Assembly (NCBI GenBank): GCA_024281215.1
Contig: JAMJTX010000026.1
Coordinates: forward strand, 1-34,342
Origin: Candidatus Thiovulum karukerense
Lineage (GTDB): Bacteria; Campylobacterota; Campylobacteria; Campylobacterales; Thiovulaceae
DNA length: 34,342 nucleotides
Direction: 5' to 3'
Under the pieces are notes generated by a model. That model was given only the letters and a program-made list of their open reading frames with translations, had not been told where the DNA came from and did no database searches. Positions 1-10,467 of the stretch are shown here, one piece after another. Numbering within the stretch: the first letter of the stretch is position 1; each line of letters opens with the position of its first letter. A program made the position numbers and the translations under genes.

Positions 1-2044
1 TCATTACACTATATATGCTTTTATTAACATCACTTTTAGAAAGCTGATCAATTGAATAGACTTTTGTGATTGAACCAAGTGCTAATTTATTACTAGATTC
101 AACTCTAGTTAGAATATCATCATCTCCATTCTCTTTAATATCAAAGTTTCTATTTTCATCATTAATGGTTGTCATATATACATAATCACCACTCTCTTTA
201 GACTTAAAGTCCCCAAAGGTTAAAGTTGTTGCAATAGTGTTAGCTGTATTTCCATTACTAACTGTTTTTGAAATATAGTTACCATTACCTGTATAGTCAA
301 TATATAGATTTTCATCTGCTCCAAGAGTTGTATCATCAACTCTAAATGTTTTAGTAAATGTATTATCTAAAATATAGAATGGAGTGTTTCCAACAAGAAT
401 AACAGAGTCTTGGAATCCATTGATATCTAAATCAACAATAACATCATTAATAATATCTACTGAGCCACTTGAAAAATCCGTAGTTAAATCTGCAATATTA
501 TCTTCTGTAACATCAATTTCAGTTGTATTTATTTTGACTTTACCTAGTTCAATGGTTCCACTATTCAAAGGTGTATTAGCAGTAGTTCCATCACCATTGT
601 TATTTATAGAAGCTACTAATGTATATTCACCATATCTTGAAGCTACACCAGTATCCGTTAAGTTTGCAACAGCAATATATGAATTTGATGATAGATCATA
701 AGGATCTTGATCTCCAATTGTTCTTACAATATCAAATACATCGTCATCATTACCTCCACTATCTTTATCATAAACCCTAAACCGTCTGTCTGATAAAATA
801 ACTATTTTTCCTGTTAGCTCAGTATCATCGATTGGGAATGCTCTAACATTAAAATTTTTAGACAGCTCTCCCTTTTCAATACCAGAGCTAATTTGATTAT
901 TAATAGCTCTACATACCTCTTGAGGATTTACCCCATTAGCATCAATAGAGTATAAAGTGATGGATATACTCTCTTTACCTGTCTCATCAGTGATAGTAAA
1001 TTCATCATCAACTGCTTGATTAGATAATTTTAATATCAATCCTGTTGATGAGTGTCGAAGATAACCATCTGGAAATGAGAGCATATTCCAGCCACTTGAT
1101 AAGAGAGGGTGTCCGCCATATCGACTAGTATTGTTTCCATCTGAAAGAGGGTAGTAAGTTTTAGAGTATGTTGTAAGAGATATATTTCCATCTCCAAGAA
1201 TTAGACCATGCTGTGTTGTAGCTTCAGTATCGTCATGGAGTTTTACCCAATATGCACTTCCTGCTGTTAACTCTGTAAAATCATTTGAGCTATCAGCTAT
1301 CTCAGAGTAGAAGCTCTCCCAAATAGATCTATTAGAGTCTAGCCGAAATACTTTTATCCAGTCATCACCAACAGTAAGATCATCTCTGTGAGCAGAGTCT
1401 CTATCATAATCCAGAATATCACCAGATTGACCATCTCTCCCTGGATTGTTTGTGAAGTCCATATCTATCAATTTACGAATCTTAAATGTGTAATCAGATG
1501 TAGCCACTTTTAAGGCTGACAGAGTCATTGGATTGTCAGAAGTGTGGGAAGAGTTAAAATAGCCATAATAGACTCTATTATCATTAAGGTCTGTAATAAC
1601 TTTTAAGTGAAACATTTCACCCTCAAGGTTTGCCTGATACTTCACTTTTATATCAGCAGTTCCACTGTTGTCACTATCGATAAATATCTCTCGTCGTGGT
1701 TGGTAGCTATCAATTGAAAAACCATCTCCATTAAATGAGAGAGTAATTGTATTGAAGTCTGTATCTGTCACCTCAAAACCGACTAGATGAGTTGTTGCAT
1801 TATATACAGCTAGAGTTCCACCATCAGCAGTTCCTATATAACTCCCATCGTTAATGCCACCATCAACCTCAGTCCCATAGTGCCAATCCCCGCTCGTTGT
1901 AATATCACCACTTCCAGAACCCTCCATAAAAGCCCCTGGAACACCTATAAGTTTCCACTGGTCGTTAGGCAAAACAACCTCAACAAGATTATTTGCACTT
2001 AGTCCAATAAAAGCTACTAGAGAAAAAAGTCTTAATATCTTCAC
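1..2044 (-). CDS. Large secreted surface protein, C-terminus cut by left edge (paralog of 6168..10229)
   Basis: The frame is open for 681 codons from a GTG at 2044 and still open at base 1, so the gene is 3'-truncated by the window and absent from the ORF track. The start overlaps the preceding stop as GTGA, which points to translational coupling. The N-terminus (VKILRLFSLVAFIGLSA, then NNLVEVV) looks like a Sec signal peptide, so export is expected. The mature part is rich in Asp, Asn, Ser and Thr. It carries aromatic anchors: WKLIGVPG (W30), AYWVKL (W266) and GWNMLSFP (W319). It also has Asp-rich loops such as DSDNSGTADIKV that resemble calcium-binding loops. It aligns with the 1353-aa protein at several anchors (FNVRAFP/FNVRAIP, NTFTKTF/TTYTKVY, NPG..DYDRDS). 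I recognise no catalytic domain. Function is unknown; a cell-surface or matrix role is inferred. Confidence 0.85.
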   Translation of the reverse strand, partial: MKILRLFSLVAFIGLSANNLVEVVLPNDQWKLIGVPGAFMEGSGSGDITTSGDWHYGTEVDGGINDGSYIGTADGGTLAVYNATTHLVGFEVTDTDFNTITLSFNGDGFSIDSYQPRREIFIDSDNSGTADIKVKYQANLEGEMFHLKVITDLNDNRVYYGYFNSSHTSDNPMTLSALKVATSDYTFKIRKLIDMDFTNNPGRDGQSGDILDYDRDSAHRDDLTVGDDWIKVFRLDSNRSIWESFYSEIADSSNDFTELTAGSAYWVKLHDDTEATTQHGLILGDGNISLTTYSKTYYPLSDGNNTSRYGGHPLLSSGWNMLSFPDGYLRHSSTGLILKLSNQAVDDEFTITDETGKESISITLYSIDANGVNPQEVCRAINNQISSGIEKGELSKNFNVRAFPIDDTELTGKIVILSDRRFRVYDKDSGGNDDDVFDIVRTIGDQDPYDLSSNSYIAVANLTDTGVASRYGEYTLVASINNNGDGTTANTPLNSGTIELGKVKINTTEIDVTEDNIADLTTDFSSGSVDIINDVIVDLDINGFQDSVILVGNTPFYILDNTFTKTFRVDDTTLGADENLYIDYTGNGNYISKTVSNGNTANTIATTLTFGDFKSKESGDYVYMTTINDENRNFDIKENGDDDILTRVESSNKLALGSITKVYSIDQLSKSDVNKSIYSVM

Positions 2045-2643
2045 ACACTCTCCCTATCTATATAGTAATCTGTAATCTCTGTATATAGTTCAATTTCGTC
2101 ATATCGGAATATCTTTTCAACTATTGGTTCAAAAAAATCAACCATCTGTTGAGGAATAATAGGAGTTGCAATATAGATAGACTCAATCTTAAATACAGAT
2201 GATATCGTTGCTATTGCTGTCTCCATTCGTAAACCAGTCTCAACTGCTTCATCAACTAAAATAACTTTTTCAACTGTTTCACCTATCTTTAAGTTATCTC
2301 GATTGCCTCGAATAGCTTCAACTCTCGGCATAAGTTTATAGTCATAAATAACATCAATACTATTTAAAAGCATCTCCCGTTCAAGTTGAAAAGCCTCTTT
2401 AAGAACATCGTCAATAATTATAGTTTTAAATTCGCTAACCATAGCTATTTCACAATCAGAGTTCTTTTGGCAAAATACAGGCTCTAAAAATAGTCTTTTA
2501 TTTGGAATTTGAAGATGCTTAGAGAGAATTTTAGCTATCTGCTCCCCACTCTCTGAAATTGCAACAAGAAGCCAATTTTTATCTTCCAACTCCCCGATTG
2601 TTTCTAAGAGTTTTAGTGAAGCATCTTCGATATTTTGAAACAC
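2041..2643 (-). CDS. Phosphoribosyltransferase-like protein
   Basis: This 200-aa protein has the type I phosphoribosyltransferase signature VILVDEAVETGLRMETA in the second half, the loop that binds the 5-phosphate of PRPP. The loop is divergent: DE replaces the common DD, and the usual final Ser/Thr is missing (GLR). Substrate cannot be predicted. It resembles stand-alone COG1926-like PRTases, not Apt, Upp or PyrE. The start is GTG immediately after the TAA of the upstream MCE gene (TAAGTG). A strong ribosome site, GGAGGAGGT, lies inside the last codons of that gene, which supports this start. The stop overlaps the next GTG (GTGA). Being locked between an envelope lipid-transport gene and a secreted protein gene is odd for a nucleotide-salvage enzyme. 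The fold is fairly certain, the role is not. Confidence 0.82.
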   Translation of the reverse strand: MFQNIEDASLKLLETIGELEDKNWLLVAISESGEQIAKILSKHLQIPNKRLFLEPVFCQKNSDCEIAMVSEFKTIIIDDVLKEAFQLEREMLLNSIDVIYDYKLMPRVEAIRGNRDNLKIGETVEKVILVDEAVETGLRMETAIATISSVFKIESIYIATPIIPQQMVDFFEPIVEKIFRYDEIELYTEITDYYIDRESV

Positions 2644-4020
2644 TTATAGACCTCCTCCAGCAGCTCCCATAAATGCTTTAAGATCGTTATCAATAAAGTA
2701 GAACCCAACTCCCATAAATAGCGCAGAGTGACTATTAATTAAGTTTGTCCCACCTACTAAGAGATCGATATGGTCATAGACTCTATATCGCAATGAAGCT
2801 TTTAAATTTGCTCCATCATTTCTGATATCATTTACAGCATTAAAATCAAATGCTTCAAGTGAAAATTTAAGCTTGTCTGCAAAAGCGAAGAAGTCTATAC
2901 CTAAACCACCTGTACTTTCAATCAATCCAGCTCGGAACAACCAATCACCATACCTTTTTCCATACTGTGCAGAGAAGAGAGTCTCTCCATCTTCATGAAG
3001 CTGACTTCCCTTAATTGTTCCATCAGACTTGTACTCATCATAGACAGGAGCATTAACAAGTGAGAAGAGATAGTATGTATTTGGATTTGGAAGATAAGCG
3101 ATATTTGTATATGTTGAGAAAGTCTCATCTCGGAAATTATGCTCAGCCCTCATCGAGAATTGAAGCTCAGATTTTGTTAATGATAAAATAATTTTATCTA
3201 ACTCTTTAATAGTCTCTTCACCCTTAGAAAAGAATCCTTCAACAGAGTCTAAGCTATTTATTAGAGGCTCTTTTGCATCACTAACAGTTCCGTTTAGCTC
3301 TGTTACAAGAATCTGAATTGAATCTAGCACCTCAGGAAGTCGTCTATCTAAATTTGCTCCAACAGAGTGGTATTTATCAAGGGTTCTTTCAAGAGATTCT
3401 ATAACAGCTGGAAGATTTGATGAAGCACTCTCTATATTTGTTACTGTATTTTTTACTCCATCTCTATTCTCTTGAATAACCCCCTTAAGATCTCGGAGGA
3501 TTGTGGCAAGATTAGATATTGCTCCCTCTAACTCATCTCGTCTATCTTGGTTGAGGGTACTTCTAATCTCTTGAGCAAGTTGTCTAAACTCCTCTGATGT
3601 CTGGAAAAAGCTATCACTTGTCTTCTCAAAAGATGCCAACTTTTTATATCTTTTAATAAATGAGCCTTCACCAAGGTAGATTGGTGAGTGACCTCTATTT
3701 ATAGCTACTATTTTACTTCCAAGAAGTGACTCTTGGACAAGTTGCACCTCTGAATCTTTTGGTATCTGATACCCATTTTCAATAAAGAGGTTTAAGACAA
3801 TAAAGTCATCAGCCATTGAGAATGACTCAACCCAACCGATAGAGATACCATTCATCTTAACTTTAGAGTTAATTTCAAGACCAGTTGAATCATCAACAAA
3901 GACCTGAACTCTATACCCCTCTGCATTAACATTTTTAAACTCACTAACTTGAGTTGTCAATAGAAACAGCATTGCCAAACCAAGAACAACGAAAAAACCA
4001 ACTTTTGCCTCTACACTCAT
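2644..4020 (-). CDS. MCE/MlaD-family lipid-transport protein with beta-rich C-terminal domain
   Basis: The protein has 458 aa. Residues about 7-24 form one membrane anchor (VGFFVVLGLAMLFLLT). Residues about 36-115 are an MCE domain, with typical segments VFVDDSTGLEINSKVKMNGI and the LLGSKIVAI strand. Residues about 130-285 are mostly helical and polar, likely the periplasmic coiled needle. Residues about 288-458 alternate polar and aromatic residues in roughly ten short strands (e.g. LKASLRYRVYDHIDLLVGG, ALFMGVGFYFIDNDLKAF) and look like a small outer-membrane beta-barrel. MCE proteins bind phospholipids and span the periplasm between an MlaFE-type ABC transporter and the outer membrane. No mlaE or mlaF lies beside it here; ligA is divergent, 152 bp away. 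The first gene of the probable mce-PRTase-secreted protein operon. MCE assignment is firm, the barrel is inferred from strand pattern. Confidence 0.9.
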   Translation of the reverse strand: MSVEAKVGFFVVLGLAMLFLLTTQVSEFKNVNAEGYRVQVFVDDSTGLEINSKVKMNGISIGWVESFSMADDFIVLNLFIENGYQIPKDSEVQLVQESLLGSKIVAINRGHSPIYLGEGSFIKRYKKLASFEKTSDSFFQTSEEFRQLAQEIRSTLNQDRRDELEGAISNLATILRDLKGVIQENRDGVKNTVTNIESASSNLPAVIESLERTLDKYHSVGANLDRRLPEVLDSIQILVTELNGTVSDAKEPLINSLDSVEGFFSKGEETIKELDKIILSLTKSELQFSMRAEHNFRDETFSTYTNIAYLPNPNTYYLFSLVNAPVYDEYKSDGTIKGSQLHEDGETLFSAQYGKRYGDWLFRAGLIESTGGLGIDFFAFADKLKFSLEAFDFNAVNDIRNDGANLKASLRYRVYDHIDLLVGGTNLINSHSALFMGVGFYFIDNDLKAFMGAAGGGL

Positions 4021-6113
<2,093 letters not shown>

Positions 6114-6167
6114 ACGATTCTTTGACTAGTATATTAATGTAAATAGAGATATAGGGGAGGTTCCGCA

Positions 6168-9100
6168 ATGGCTGGAAAACTAGGTAGGCTACTTATAGCC
6201 TTTATGCTATTCAACACACTCTTATCCGCTGAAAATGATCTGAGTCCAAAGTATGTTCGACTCTTTTCAAATGATAGTAGTGGTGATGGTGTATGGCAGA
6301 TGGTGGGTGTTGCAGGTTTTTATAACAACATCTATGGAGTTGGATTTGATGAAAAAGTAGGGAGTAATGTATATACAGCTTTCTACTGTGATGACAATAG
6401 TGAAGACTCGATTATTAGGGCTAAAGTAGTTAATTCTGAGACTAATGATGACGAGATGAGAAACCGATATTGGTTATTCTCTGTATCTCTCCAGAAGAGT
6501 GTCACAGGATATGAGCCTCTAGTTGTTGATATTGCATCATCTAACTTAAACTGTTCAACAGTCGGTCAATATAATGGTGTTCCATCACTGGAGAAACCAG
6601 TTGAAGAGCCAAATGGAACAGATGTGATGATTAACTTTATTCATGCTTCAAATGTTAACCCAACTGTTGTATTCTCATTAGGCTATGATCTCGATACTGA
6701 GGGGAAAGATATATATAGCATTACTATCGATGATGATGCGACACCTGTTACATTAAGTTCATTGGCAATGGATCAGACAACTCAGACTTACTCATCAATT
6801 ATCTCAAATATGAGTGTAAAAAAGCAGTCAATTGGTAGTATTGTTGATCTATATCTTAATGATAACCCTGGTTTTGGTAGTGCAGATGATAACTCAACAA
6901 ACTATGATAGAGATAGTAGAGAGTTTGTCTCTGTAAATCATCAAGTACCTATTGATGAGAGTAACTTCCTAAGTGATGAGGTAACTCTGACTATATATAG
7001 TTATGAAGATGCTGATGGTGATGATACAGTTGCATCACGAAATAGTTGGCAACTATACAACAACAAACGACCTAGTGCCGAAAACGGATTTAATGAACTT
7101 CAAGCTGGTAGAGGATACTGGATGAAGTATGACTTCTCTGCTGATAGAACATCAACATTTATTCAAACACTAGATCTAAACTCTAGTTGTGGTAGAGGTT
7201 GTGAAAGTAACTTAACTATTAGCATGAATGGTGATCTCAATAGCACTAACTACCAATTTACAGATAGTGATGTTGATTCAATAGTTTCTGTTCTTAATGA
7301 TACTAATGTCTCTAGAAATGGTGTTGCAGAAGTTAATATATCTGCTGTTAAGATAGCAAACAACTCTATCCTTATTCGAGCTATTGCCGGTGCAAAGCCT
7401 ACTCTTAAAGAGGAGAAGGTTGATGGTGTTACAAAAAATATCTTTTTAAATATTAAAAATGCAACTACTGCATTCTCTAATACAGAAGATATTAAAGCCG
7501 GTCTTGTTCTTGGTGATAGTAGTGTTGTATTAACATCTAGTTCCGTCTATCCACAAATTGTAAGAGAGGGTTGGAATCTATTAACTCTGCCAACTTCAAC
7601 AATTCGAGAGAGTGTTACAGGATTAATGATTGACTGGACAGCTCCAGACTTTAATAAACTTCAGATTAGTGATCACTCTGGTGTTAATGTTGTTGATGTT
7701 ATTGATTCAGATAGTAACCTTTTAATGGATCAAGCTAGTCTAAGAGACTCAGCAAGAGCAATTAATCAAGCTATCTATAAAGCTCAAACATCAGGAACTC
7801 TCTCAACTCAGTACTTTAATGTAAGAGCTATTCCAGTAACTGATGCTAATGATGTGAATAAAATTATGTTGATATCTAATGATCGATTCTCTATTGCAGT
7901 TGATAAAACTGGTCATAGTAGTTTTACAGGAAAAGTTTTATCACTAAATGGTAATGATAAAAATATTAGAGATACATCTATTGTATCAAGTGATGCAAAT
8001 TTATCAACATCAACTTATGGAGAGTATGCTCTTGTTTTTGAACCTAACCTCAACTCTCAATTTGTTAAAGATGGTATCGCTTCATTTGAGATTAATGGAC
8101 ATAAAATAGCTATTGCAGCTAATGCAACTCTAAATTCTCTAAAGAATCAAATTAATGGTGCAAATATTGATGTTAATGCATCTGAGATAGACTCAGATAT
8201 AGATGGAACGATGGATAGACTTCTTATAACATCAAGCTCAGTTATATCTATCAGGGATACAACTTATACAAAAGTTTATAAATTTACACCTAATCTTATT
8301 GGTGATGTTACGGTATCTCTTCATAAAGGGACAGATTTAGATGGTGAAGTACTTAATTCAAGAGTTACTGTTGCAAAAGATAAGAATATCTCTACATCAT
8401 CTTACACTCAAAATGGGACTTATCTAGATGGTGAAGTTACAAAGAACTATTATAGTTATATAGTAGATAAAGATGGAAATGGAACAATTACTGGAAGTGA
8501 GACAGAATATATTGTTTTAGTTTCGCAAACTCCTGACCTATATCTCAGAGAGAGTGCAGAGTCAAACAACACAGATGATAGCCTTGAAGAGAACCTCTCT
8601 TATGATAAAAATGTTTCAACAGCCGGAGCAATTTTAGGTGCAATTCACGGTGGAACATTTGCAACTGTTGATCTTGATAGCAATGGAGATATCAATAGTA
8701 GCAAACTTGGTGAAAGAAATGTGACAGCAAACAAGTTTATTACAGATGACCTTTTAGTCTCAAATGCTCTTATTACTCTCTATAATGCATTTGCAAATAA
8801 AGAGACAAAATATGTTCCTACTATGATCATTGGTGGTGAATCAAATGTAGATACTGGTATTATCAAATGGCAGAAACTATCACCTATTCAACAGATTAGT
8901 AAATGGTATAAAGATTACAACCTTTTCCATACTAATAACCAAAAGGGTTACTGGGTATATCTTGATAAGTACGACTCAAATAACAGTCTTGTTAAAGTGT
9001 TGATAGAGGAAGATATCGGTTCTGGTATTGAGGAGAATGAAGTCCCAACCGTTACAAAACAGTATATTAGAAGTTTTGATAATGAGCGCAATACTACAAC

Positions 9101-10229
9101 AAATATGTTTGACCTTGATATATCCGCATTTGTTAAAGGTGTAAAGACAACAACAGATAGTAATGGAGATACAGTAGCAGATGAGAGTAGTCTTTTTGTA
9201 TCAGCTCAACTTGTAGGTGTCTCAGATGCTCTTGAAGCTCTTGAGTTTAAAATGCCTATAAATAGTTCAACTGAGGATTCTGCTCCAACAGTTGATGGAA
9301 TTAGAGAGTTCTCAACAGAGATTAACTACTTTGATGTTGATGGTCTCCATAGAGATATGTTAAGTGGTCTAACTCAATTAACAGGTATTAAAATTACTGC
9401 AACAGATGGGCGACTTGATACAGATGAATATACAATTCCTCTTGATGTAACAAAGCCTAAAAAACCTACTCTTGAGTTTAAGACAACAGAGCCTAGAGAT
9501 ATCTTTATTACAGCTGGTGATGTCAATGATACAGTTAAATATCTCATATTTAAAGATAGAATAGATGATATTAATGGAACTGTTATCGATAGCTCAAATG
9601 GTATAAATATACCATCTAACTTTATTATGGAAGTTAATAGAACAGATGGGGAGAGTGGAGTTGGAGGACTTTGCCAACACCCTACTTTTAGTGGTGACAA
9701 CTTAGAGTATGCTTCTCTTATTGTTCTTGCTCTTGATAACCAAGATGATACTCAAGCAAACTTCTCTGATATGAAACGAATCAACTTCTTACCTATGAGA
9801 GATAGCCATGTTTTAGAGAGTACTTATGCTAATGGTTCTACAACTGAAAGAGACGAAGTACCAACTATCTACAACTCATCTTGTGATAATGACGGTGACT
9901 TAACAGATAGTACAGGTGAAACAATAAATAGTGGGATTAGCTTAAAATCTCTTAATGGAGAAGTTCGTATAGCTTACCGAGGTATTGAGGGTGAAAAGTT
10001 TGCTCAAGATCTACCAAATACAATAGTTGTGGGTGTTGTTGGAAACTCAACAGTAAGAGTTGCTGAGATTAAGTATATTGATAGATATGTTGGTAAAAAC
10101 TTCTATATCTCTTATAACGGAAAGATTTATGGTCAAACTTTCCCAACAACAGCAGATTCTGAAAACTATTTAGAGACACCATATCCATTAAACTTAGTCT
10201 CAAATAGTGGGCAGATAATAGGTGATTAA
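6168..10229 (+). CDS. Giant secreted surface protein (paralog of the gene at 1..2044)
   Basis: This 1353-aa protein starts at an ATG with GGGGAGG 8 bases upstream. Residues 1-21 form a signal peptide (LLIAFMLFNTLLSA, cut before ENDLS). The mature chain is acidic and rich in Asn, Ser and Thr. Aromatic anchors occur as WQMVGVAG (W43), GYWMKYD (W318), GWNLLTLP (W469), KWQKLSP and GYWVYLDKY (W929). EF-hand or dockerin-like loops are visible: DKDGNGTITGSE, DLDSNGDINSSK and DNDGDLTDSTGE, suggesting calcium binding. A cysteine pair, CGRGC, lies near residue 341. Anchors shared with the gene at 1..2044 show paralogy. No enzyme motif or membrane barrel is recognised. It lies 54 bp after ligA and starts a run of four closely spaced envelope genes. 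Adhesin, S-layer-like or matrix role is only inferred. Confidence 0.88.
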   Translation: MAGKLGRLLIAFMLFNTLLSAENDLSPKYVRLFSNDSSGDGVWQMVGVAGFYNNIYGVGFDEKVGSNVYTAFYCDDNSEDSIIRAKVVNSETNDDEMRNRYWLFSVSLQKSVTGYEPLVVDIASSNLNCSTVGQYNGVPSLEKPVEEPNGTDVMINFIHASNVNPTVVFSLGYDLDTEGKDIYSITIDDDATPVTLSSLAMDQTTQTYSSIISNMSVKKQSIGSIVDLYLNDNPGFGSADDNSTNYDRDSREFVSVNHQVPIDESNFLSDEVTLTIYSYEDADGDDTVASRNSWQLYNNKRPSAENGFNELQAGRGYWMKYDFSADRTSTFIQTLDLNSSCGRGCESNLTISMNGDLNSTNYQFTDSDVDSIVSVLNDTNVSRNGVAEVNISAVKIANNSILIRAIAGAKPTLKEEKVDGVTKNIFLNIKNATTAFSNTEDIKAGLVLGDSSVVLTSSSVYPQIVREGWNLLTLPTSTIRESVTGLMIDWTAPDFNKLQISDHSGVNVVDVIDSDSNLLMDQASLRDSARAINQAIYKAQTSGTLSTQYFNVRAIPVTDANDVNKIMLISNDRFSIAVDKTGHSSFTGKVLSLNGNDKNIRDTSIVSSDANLSTSTYGEYALVFEPNLNSQFVKDGIASFEINGHKIAIAANATLNSLKNQINGANIDVNASEIDSDIDGTMDRLLITSSSVISIRDTTYTKVYKFTPNLIGDVTVSLHKGTDLDGEVLNSRVTVAKDKNISTSSYTQNGTYLDGEVTKNYYSYIVDKDGNGTITGSETEYIVLVSQTPDLYLRESAESNNTDDSLEENLSYDKNVSTAGAILGAIHGGTFATVDLDSNGDINSSKLGERNVTANKFITDDLLVSNALITLYNAFANKETKYVPTMIIGGESNVDTGIIKWQKLSPIQQISKWYKDYNLFHTNNQKGYWVYLDKYDSNNSLVKVLIEEDIGSGIEENEVPTVTKQYIRSFDNERNTTTNMFDLDISAFVKGVKTTTDSNGDTVADESSLFVSAQLVGVSDALEALEFKMPINSSTEDSAPTVDGIREFSTEINYFDVDGLHRDMLSGLTQLTGIKITATDGRLDTDEYTIPLDVTKPKKPTLEFKTTEPRDIFITAGDVNDTVKYLIFKDRIDDINGTVIDSSNGINIPSNFIMEVNRTDGESGVGGLCQHPTFSGDNLEYASLIVLALDNQDDTQANFSDMKRINFLPMRDSHVLESTYANGSTTERDEVPTIYNSSCDNDGDLTDSTGETINSGISLKSLNGEVRIAYRGIEGEKFAQDLPNTIVVGVVGNSTVRVAEIKYIDRYVGKNFYISYNGKIYGQTFPTTADSENYLETPYPLNLVSNSGQIIGD

Positions 10230-10259
10230 GAGTCACACTATATTTAGAAGGAGTATAAA

Positions 10260-10466
10260 ATGCTAACAGCAATTGCAGCACTACTTGTCGCCTCCCTTGT
10301 GGGGGGGGTTTTTGGCTCTGTGGCAACATACACCTATGTTGATTCATCTGAAGGTAAGTATTGCGATAGAATGAGTGATGAAGTAACTCCTGATGAGGAG
10401 TTCTATAATGAATATGGCACAACAGAAAATTATAACTCTGGAGAAGACGGATACGAAGGGTATTGA
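10260..10466 (+). CDS. Small membrane protein with in-frame G8 tract, possibly phase-variable
   Basis: The 68-aa product has one hydrophobic segment (residues 2-26, LTAIAALLVASLVGGVFGSVATYTYV) and a short acidic tail rich in Glu and Tyr. A good ribosome site (AAGGAG) precedes the ATG. The gene sits between two secreted-protein genes; its stop is one base before the ATG of the next gene, so translation is probably coupled. Codons for VGGV contain eight consecutive G (10301-10308). Losing or gaining one G gives early stops in both alternative frames, which I checked by hand. The hydrophobic segment could be a signal anchor or an uncleaved signal peptide. I recognise no family. Confidence 0.7.
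   Translation: MLTAIAALLVASLVGGVFGSVATYTYVDSSEGKYCDRMSDEVTPDEEFYNEYGTTENYNSGEDGYEGY
10301..10308 (+). repeat. Poly-G tract (G8) inside coding sequence
   Basis: Eight consecutive G in a window that is otherwise AT-rich. In Campylobacter and Helicobacter, G tracts of about 8 or more in surface genes change length by slippage and switch genes on and off. In this copy the frame is open (gtg ggg ggg gtt). G7 would read to a TGA in gaatgagtg, and G9 to a TGA in tgttgattc. Confidence 0.75.
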
Positions 10467-10467
10467 T

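Noticed and set aside
384-701. 105-aa plus-strand ORF
   Set aside because: Antisense shadow of the secreted protein gene, with no ribosome site and no recognisable domain.
1-2040. Apparently ORF-poor region, possible pseudogene
   Set aside because: The minus frame from GTG 2044 stays open to base 1. The ORF track omitted it only because no stop lies in the window.
10393-10467. Longer N-terminus for the lipoprotein
   Set aside because: It overlaps the 68-aa gene and would bury the clear lipoprotein signal that starts at 10468.
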